In this document: positions 56,554-64,000 of the stretch, piece by piece | Layout of the letters: each line of letters begins with the position of its first letter | How positions within the stretch are numbered: position 1 is the first letter of the stretch | Assembly: GCF_045679555.1 (NCBI RefSeq) | Contig: NC_092120.1 | Coordinates: 5,230,574-5,294,573 of the forward strand | DNA from: Salvelinus alpinus | Taxonomy: Eukaryota; Chordata; Actinopteri; Salmoniformes; Salmonidae | Direction: 5' to 3' | DNA: 64,000 bases | Position numbers and translations under genes: made by a program | Notes under the pieces: generated by a model | Databases searched by the model: none | What the model was told of the DNA's origin: nothing | What the model saw: only the letters and a program-made list of their open reading frames with translations

Positions 56554-59500
56554 TCAGGTCCTCCAGCTGAAGGGTACAGCAGAAGCCCGGTCCGGAGCAG
56601 GGATGACCACTCCCTGTCTCTGAAGTTCTCTCAAGATGTCCAGGATAGAGTCCAGTTCCAGACGGAAGACCTCCAGCTCCCGGGTCTTCCCCTGAGCCAG
56701 CCTCCTCCAACGCTCCACATCAGACTGCTGCTCAGCCTCCACCACCAGCCGAGTCTGACCTATCACCTGCAGGATGGCACCGAGGGCATGTGTGTTAATG
56801 TTCAGTGTTTGGTCAGTGTGTTATTCAGTGTTCTTTCTGTGAGTGGATTTACCTGCAGCGGCTCTTTCTTCCTCTGTTTGTGTGTGTGTGTGTTCACCTG
56901 CTGGAGCTCTTTCTCCCTCTGAGTGTGTCGTAGCTCCATGCTGTGGATCTTTCTCTCCAGGCTAGTGAAGTGTCGGAGCTCTGGGCTGTGGCACTCCTTG
57001 GCCTGCTTCAGCTCCTCCAACAGCCTTGTCAGCTAAAGAGATGAAACAAGCATTAATGTTGTGCTTTCCCCAGGAAATAGTCACCTTGTGTTGTTTCCTT
57101 GCTGTGACAACACTAGTGTGTTGATGAAGTTGAGTACCTGGTTCTGTAGGGTGTCCTCCCTCAGCTTGGACACAGCCAGAGCATCCTTGGTCCCCTGCAG
57201 TTCCTTCACCTGGTCACGCAAATGCTGCACCATGATCTGAAGGTTCATAAAAACAACCCCATTTATCCAGTTGATACGTTATACCTGGAACACCACCAAT
57301 AACTTTCAGTTCACATGTGATTGGTCCATTGTGAGCCTTTACCTCCTGCGCGGTCACCTGATTGGTCAGTTCGGCCACTTTAGAGGAGGAGTGGGCGAGG
57401 GCGTGGCCGGTAAGCAGGCGCTCCAGCTCCCTCTGATGGTCAGCCCTGAGAGAGGACACCTGCTCTGCTGAATGCTGCTGTACCCTGCAGGACAGGTAGA
57501 TACACCACCATGAATCATCTAGCATCCTCAACCCAGCGCCTCAGAGGGGTGACTACGATGTTAGCTAGATTTACTCAGGGTTTTCTAAAACTAGCCAGCT
57601 TCAGCTAGCTTCACATTCCAGCTCAGGCTTCATCCGTATGACGGATATTGCTTGTCCGCCTGCCACCAACTCTAGCAGGCTTGTAACTGTGTGCATATCG
57701 CACGTGGCTAGCCAAACGCTGAACTCTTCATTGTGACAATGCTGAAACATCAATCCATGGGCGAGTCAGTGCCACATTTGATTTATGCAGAGATCAAAAT
57801 GAAACAAAATTCATCAGGATATGGTGTAAAACAGGCTTTTGGAATGGTGCTACTAATTACCATAAACATGCGGTCAGACAAAACAACCACAAACTGGTAC
57901 CCAAAACAACCACAAACTGGTACCCAAAACAACCACAAACTGGTACCCAAAACAACCACAAACTGGTACCCAAAACAACCACAAACTGGTACCCAAAACA
58001 ACCACAAACTGGTACCCAAAACAACCACAAACTGGTACCCAAAACAACCACAAACTGGTACCCAAAACAACCACAAACTGGTACCCAAAACAACCACAAA
58101 CTGGTACCCAAAACAACCACAAACTGGTACCCAAAACAACCACAAACTGGTACCCAAAACAACCACAAACTGGTACCCAAAACAACCACAAACTGGTACC
58201 CAAAACAACCACAAACTGGTACCCAAAACAACCACAAACTGGTACCCAAAACAACCACAAACTGGTACCCAAAACAACCACAAACTGGTACCCAAAACAA
58301 CCACAAACTGGTACCCAAAACAACCACAAACTGGTACCCAAAACAACCACAAACTGGTACCCAAAACAACCACAAACTGGTACCCAAAACAACCACAAAC
58401 TGGTACCCAAAACAACCACAAACTGGTACCCAAAACAACCACAAACTGGTACCCAAAACAACCACAAACTGGTACCCAAAACAACCACAAACTGGTACCC
58501 AAAACAACCACAAACTGGTACCCAAAACAACCACAAACTGGTACCCAAAACAACCACAAACTGGTACCCAAAACAACCCAAAAGTACACAAAAACAGGCA
58601 GCCAAAACAACACAAAACCACCCAAATGATCAGTTTAGGTTCACGTTTCGATGTCAATAATGGCTTTGTCGACTGTGTATTTTAGTGACGCTGATTATAA
58701 TTCATATGGTAATGTCATGAAACAGCCAGGCCAAGCTGCTACTAAACCTCTGCTGCCCTTCCTTATTTAACACAATACAGCATGAGACAACTGGTATTCA
58801 CTACGACCTACAAACAGTAACACGCACACACTTTCCTGTTGAACTCATCTTTTTTCTCAAATCCATAGGACATCAAACAAGATGGATATAAGATGGATAT
58901 AGATTGAGACATGACATGTATTTTCATGTTTTAGTATAGGCTTTCCATATTACATTTGAAAATCCTGTTCTCAGATTTCTCACAAAAACAAGCATCTCTC
59001 TAAGATGTCAACAGAGCGGATACCAAGCGTTTTATTTTCAAAGCCTTTTACATTTAATCCAGCTTGTGTAATGCTAATTTAGCGACCCGCGGAAACAATT
59101 ATCCTCTTTCAATGAGATGACCTGTGATTAGTATGTAGATCAGTGTGCCCTGTCTGACGCATTCAGATGTTGTTACAAGGTGCTGCCAACACCAGATGGC
59201 CAGGGACACCGTCTGTGTTGCATTCAAATGCATTCTGTCATTACTAAATGTGTAATGTGAAGCATTTTAAACAAAAAACATTGCTTAAATATTTTACTAA
59301 ATCAGTCGTCTTCCACAAAGGAAGGGGATGACGTAATCTTTGCGAGAGGTTGGGAATCTGAATGAATTGATCCTCAACTCGTGGCTCAGACACTTCATTC
59401 AGGATAAATGGAGTCAGCCATGAGTTAGCCTGCCTTGGAGCAGGTTCGTTAGAAATGGACCTGGCTAAAAGGGGAGCCCGCTTTCATAGTACAGGTTATC

Positions 59501-62500
59501 CTGAGTTGAACTCAGAGTTCACCAAAGTCACCTCACTAACTCCTCAAACCAGGTATGTAGTATAGGGCGCTGGACCCTGCAGGATAGGTAGAAACATGAT
59601 ACACCATCATATATCATCTAACCCTAATCCTCTGGTGGTCAGCACACCCGTGGCCTTATTTACAACAATACGTACGTACAAAACCCCCACAAAACATGCA
59701 TTCAGACAAAAGCTGGCATTTACAAAATTAAAAAGTTGAGGTGAGAATGTGCTTACCTCCTCGTAAACTGTAGACCATGCGTACACACAATTTATAGTGG
59801 TTGAAGTAATGCATTGCAAGGAGGCAAGTAGTATTTTATGCAAATAAGGGATGACACTCATTCATAAAAAAAAGAAAAAAATAGGAAAGTATAATAAGAT
59901 GCAAAAACATTTGCCATTTCTATTAGAAACCGCTTTGGGCTAATTCCAACAGTTCCAAATGAACTGGGACAATAAGGGTGTTGTCACCATAATAGGTGAA
60001 TGATTGGCGTTTTCCAGGCGGAGTTATAATGCTTGTTCACGACGCGTTCAGTTTTAGGATTTATATTGGAAGCAATATTTGTATACGTACGCATTCTTTT
60101 CAGAAATGGCTTACGCAAATATTTAGTGCAAAATGAATGCAACGTTTATAAATGAGGATCCTGGACCCCGGAGGTAGTGAACACCACCATACACTGTAGC
60201 ATATTACATACCAGTGGAGGCTGGTGTGACTTTAAAATCGGAGGACTATTTCAATGTAATGGATGGATGAATGGCACGGCATCAAAAGCATGTATCAAAT
60301 GTGTAGGGTGTAGGGATTTTGGGTCTATTTGGGATTGAGAATCATGTTGACATCTCTCTGAGTGCATTGCAATTATATATTTAGGCTTCAGCTATAGAGA
60401 GCCACAGAGAGCCATTTTTGGGAGTTTATTTTTGGTGGTCTCGGAAAAGTGCATTAGTGTGGGCTGCAGTTTTCAGCAGGGCTGCCAGAGAAAAACAGCT
60501 CATTAGGTGCAGGGCTTGACATTCACTTTGTCCAAAAGCTTAGGCCACTTGTCCCCCCAATTCTTCTCTGTAACACCATTTTACTTCACAAAACAAAATG
60601 CATTACTATCTTCTTTACCATAGAGTATCAGACAGAAATGTAAGCTACACTCTGCCTATTGGCTTCCTTGCATGTTAAAGCCTGTCTCAAAATACAACAC
60701 TGCCCCTTTAAGACTCCCCTGGAGGAAGATTGGCCACTCTTGGTAGTTTATAAAATATTGCAACATTACAATTACAACCAAATTCTTTCTATGCCTTTAT
60801 AAAATAATTCCCTCCAGGGCTTGAAATTAAGGGCGTCCCATCCTCCCTAAAAAATGTCTTCAAAACAGACTCTGGGACGATAGATCCCAAATAAATACAA
60901 CCGCTGCACATGCAATTTAAAAAGCAATGAGGCTGATGAAACAGATCAGACCATTTAGCTTAAAATGTTGATAACGTTTTATTTCTTCATATTATAAGCT
61001 CAACGATGAGCACATGGCTGTAAACTGCGCAGGAATATTCCAGTATGTCTGTATGGAGGAAACTGTGTTCGTACACAATTGTGAAAAGCCTTATAGAAGC
61101 TCCAGCAATGAACAACATTCTACCAATGAGTCAGGCACCTGTACAACCACTGAACTACTGGAGTCCTTTGTACTGAAAGGTCTTATTGTGGGTCTAAATA
61201 AAGGATTCAAAATGAGTGTGTGTGTGTGTGTGTGTCTACATACCTGCGCAGCTCGGCCTGGGCCTGTGCGGCTGCAGCCTGCAGTACCACCCTCTCCTTG
61301 TCACTCTGCAGCTCCAGCTGCTCCAGACGCAGCCTTAACCCCTCGCTCTCCTGCAGCACCTCTGAGATGTGGCTCCCAGAGAACGCTGTGGGCTGGTAAT
61401 CCTTCTCATCTTGAGTGGGAGGGAAGGTTGCGGTCTCTCCTACCGTGCCTCCCCTCTCCCCTGGGGTAGCCACCACCACCATGGGTCCTTTGGATCCGGC
61501 CGCCTGCCGTCTGGCCTCCCCAGGCCCAACACGGCCATCCGATCTGGGGCCAGGACCACACAGCATGGTCTTCCTCTCCCTCTGGAGTCTCTCCACGGTG
61601 CGGCTCAGCTCCTGGACGCTGCGGGTCTTGGCTGACAGCTCCTGGTTGAGTCTCTCTATCCGGACCCCCAGGGCCGTCTCTGCTTGGCGCTGGTGTCGGG
61701 ACGGGCTGCGTTGGGGGGCTCTCTCTGGCTCGGTGGTAGACTGATTCATTGATTTAAATAAAATACACATGCTCCAGATAACATTACATACATTTAAAAC
61801 AATTATCCAGGATGAATTATTAAGACTAATTTCCTCTTAGGTGGGCTAAGTAGACAAGAAGGCAGGTAGACAAGAGAGAGGTAGGCCTACCTGTGCCTGT
61901 TGTGTGAGCTGCTCCTGTAGGGAGTGGACCTCAGCCTGTAGGGTTCTCTCTCTACTCTGATGGTTCTCCTTCAGGAGCTCCAGTTCCTGCTGCAGGGAGC
62001 GGACCTGGGCCTGCCAGACCCCAGGAGACCCGGTCTGGACCTGGTGTTTCTGGGTTAACCGCTGCTCCAGATCACTGATCTGCTGCTCATACTGGAGCTA
62101 CAGACACACACACTGTAAATTAGTCTACTTTTATATTTAGGGGATTTATTTCCATAGATACAATTTATTGATCTCACAACACATTTCCTGAGAAAAAGCT
62201 TTTTCCCCCTGGTGCAGTGTTGGTCTAATGAAACCTTACATTAAGACTAATGACATCACACATTTGGAAAGGATAACAAATATTATACAGAGGATGAATC
62301 ACTGACATCCTCAACGTCTCCACCGCGAGTGTCGGACAGAACTGTCAATTCAAGTGTTGTGTTGTACAAGGCTGTTGGAACTTGCCCTCTGACCCCTCTC
62401 CAAATAGACATGAAGAGAACTGGGGGAACAGCGAGGACTCATCACCCTGTTCTTATCTTTCCTTTGTGTGAGAGAGGACATTCAGAGTGTTTTGTGTTGA

Positions 62501-64000
62501 GGATGAACATCTTCAGGTAGTTCTAAGTGGCAGTTTGAAGCGGTTGTGTTTACAGCAAGGCCATGTACGTCGGAGTAAGTCGGAGTAAGTACGTGTAGAG
62601 TGCTAATTGGTACAGGACTGTGAGGCCTAGTGACAGGGAATGGTAACACAGGGTTGTATGAGTGCATAACAGTGCCACTCAGCTGAGAGTATGAACAGAC
62701 CTTAATCCGCTGGTACTGCTGTTCCATGGCTCGGAGGCTGCGTTTGGCCTCGTCGTCACGGCTCTCTAGTTCCGCCTCCAGCCTCTGGATGCGCCGCTCC
62801 AATAGGGCCCTGGTCTGATTGGGCGGGGAGCTCTTGGCCCCTCCATCCTCATCCAGCGCAGGTGCGTTGGCTGCAGCGTAGATGAGCGCTGGGAGGGAGT
62901 TAGGGTTCCTCTGTCTGAGAATCTTCTCCATCTCCTTCACCTGGGAGAGAAAGGGAACAGAAATATGGCATGAGTCATGAGAGAAAGGAGAGGTATGCCG
63001 CTATTCAGGGATACGTGCATGCACACATGCACAGGAAATATTTCTCAACTGACTCACCTGTCTTTCTAGGTCCTGTATCCTCTTAGCGTCTCCAGCTCTC
63101 TCTTTAGTCTTACTCTGATTGGCTCTCTTCCCCACCTCCATCTTCAGCTTTTCCACCTGATTGGAGGAGCAAACGTTTCATTCAAAATATTGACGTACAG
63201 GAAATGACAGAAATACAATACACACTCTCATATAAGGTCGAGTTGGTCCTACCTGCTCTGTGCTTTAGGTCCTACCTGCTCGGTGCTTTGGGTCCTACCT
63301 GCTCGGTGCTTTGGGTCCTACCTGCTCGGTGCTTTGGGTCCTACCTGCTCTGTGAGTTTGTGTGTGTCTGCGGTGGCAGTCCTCAGTCTGGCAGAGTCTC
63401 TGTCCAGCAGCTCCTGGTTCTCAGCATACCACTGGAGCCTCTTCTTCAGAACACACACCTCCTCCTTATGCCTGTCCTCTGCCACCTGCAGCTCAAAGCT
63501 CTTATCCCCTGGCAGAGACAAGGATAATACAGACCACAGCATGTCACAGAGCTCCACTTGACTGTCAACCACAACAATGGGATGTTTTAATGGAGGTTTA
63601 AACCACACGTCTGGAAAAGTCACTGGATCTGAAACAGGGAACATTGTCCTTTGGGAGTAGAAACAAGAGGTTTGATTCCACAGTCAAGCCTCCATGTCTC
63701 TCACGCACTAACCTGAGGTGTAGACGACCTGCGCTTTGGCCAGGTCTCTCTCTTTCCTCATCATTTGAAGGTCCACCTCCAGGGCCTGTTTCTCCTGCTT
63801 CAGCTTGTGGGTCTCCTCCACCAGTCTCTCTTCAGTCCTCTGCACACACACACACAGTCAAAGGTGAGACTGGTCTTTCCCTTTTAAGATGAGTTGATTG
63901 TTTCATCTCCAAAGCAACATCTAGGCCTTCCTTTTAGAGGTGGTTGTGTGACTGAACACTCACCTGTGCTGCCTGCATCTGGCCCAGCAGCTGTGTGATG
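56554..64000 (-). CDS. cep162: Centrosomal protein 162 (KIAA1009/QN1), C-terminal part, 11 exons
   Basis: Axoneme-recognition protein at distal centriole ends, needed for transition-zone assembly of cilia. Exons in transcription order: >64000-63964, 63839-63713, 63508-63345, 63156-63058, 62940-62701, 62097-61891, 61740-61244, 57484-57343, 57236-57138, 57032-56898, 56766-56554. All have AG/GT borders and consistent phases, giving 652 residues and a TGA at 56556-56554. The product is almost wholly coiled-coil, rich in Glu, Gln, Leu, Arg and Lys heptads. Blocks I recognise from the vertebrate family: [58 protein letters not shown] and the terminal [20 protein letters not shown]. Exon 62097-61891 and the middle of exon 61740-61244 (Gly/Pro/Ser-rich) are less conserved. 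The N-terminal half lies outside the window. Confidence 0.95.
57879..58575. repeat. Minisatellite, 23-bp unit, about 30 nearly perfect copies
   Basis: Unit AAAACAACCACAAACTGGTA, CCC. No variant is seen until the 3' end, where it decays into CAAAACAACCCAAAAGT-type text. 23 is not a multiple of 3 and no frame of either strand meets a stop, giving artefact ORFs up to 298 codons on both strands. In a cep162 intron. Confidence 0.98.
58576..61243. other. cep162 intron, remainder
   Basis: No exon seen. CCAGTGGAGGCTGGTG at 60212 resembles the end of a common fish MITE but no partner end was found. A TG run at 61214-61234 lies next to the donor of exon 61740-61244. Confidence 0.45.
63248..63362. repeat. 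23-bp tandem duplication of a cep162 5' splice site
   Basis: CCTACCTGCTCGGTGCTTTG, GGT repeats start at 63248, 63271, 63294, 63317 and 63340. The last includes the real exon end (63345). On the minus strand each unit carries GAGCAG|GTAGGA or GAGCAG|GTAGGT, so four extra donor-like sites follow the true one. Confidence 0.9.

Noticed and set aside
19197-58575. CRISPR-like regularly spaced repeats
   Set aside because: Arrays are head-to-tail without unique spacers and lie in a vertebrate genome.
57733-58657. Long ORFs on both strands (NHKLVPKTT and [13 protein letters not shown] repeats)
   Set aside because: Artefacts of a 23-bp array without stops in any frame. Hydrophobic appearance on the minus strand is coincidental.

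Overview
The window looks like nuclear DNA of a teleost, most probably a salmonid (Oncorhynchus/Salmo type). I infer this from three vertebrate genes in conserved order with GT-AG introns, combined with tRNA-type (HpaI-like) and 5S-rRNA-derived SINEs, several Tc1-like transposons, a Rex1-like LINE and many long minisatellites. Gene order and orientation, CYB5R4 (+), MRAP2 (+), CEP162 (-), match my recollection of human 6q14. No bacterial, CRISPR or operon-type features are seen.

Layout. 1-27258 holds 15 coding exons of cyb5r4, a cytochrome b5/CS/b5-reductase flavohaem protein; the N-terminus lies outside the window. Its introns contain a fold-back element split by a Tc1 transposon and a 5S SINE (371-3502), a defective Ty3-type retrotransposon with intact LTRs and TSD (8714-13145), a 1.8-kb hAT-type element with an 8-bp TSD (16340-18142), and a 3.7-kb array of about 75 copies of a 49-bp unit (22102-25785) that stops 30 bp before an exon. 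27259-31600 is intergenic. 31600-46100 is a retroelement graveyard: a 5'-truncated Rex1-like LINE, a second LINE fragment probably of the restriction-like-endonuclease type, a minus-strand endogenous retrovirus (LTR, env, integrase, RNase H, RT) broken by two copies of a 1.8-kb repeat, a Penelope-like fragment with a hammerhead-like motif, and a gag-like fragment in the opposite orientation ending in a long palindrome.

46679-53137 holds mrap2 (three coding exons), a single-pass accessory protein of melanocortin and related receptors. Its second intron carries a transposon expanded by a 65-bp minisatellite plus two further arrays. The last coding segment is repeated twice in the 3' flank. 54370-55732 is a dead Tc1-like transposon. 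56554-64000 (minus strand) holds the last eleven coding exons of cep162, a coiled-coil centriole/axoneme protein, with a 30-copy 23-bp array in one intron and a five-copy tandem duplication of a 5' splice site in another.

The three host genes do not form a pathway; they are linked by ancestral synteny. I checked all exon phases by hand: cyb5r4 gives 504 residues in the window, mrap2 238, cep162 652, each without an internal stop. The clearest unusual signals are the nine tandem arrays, the nested insertions, and the fold-back and palindromic structures. I see no convincing new protein-coding system.
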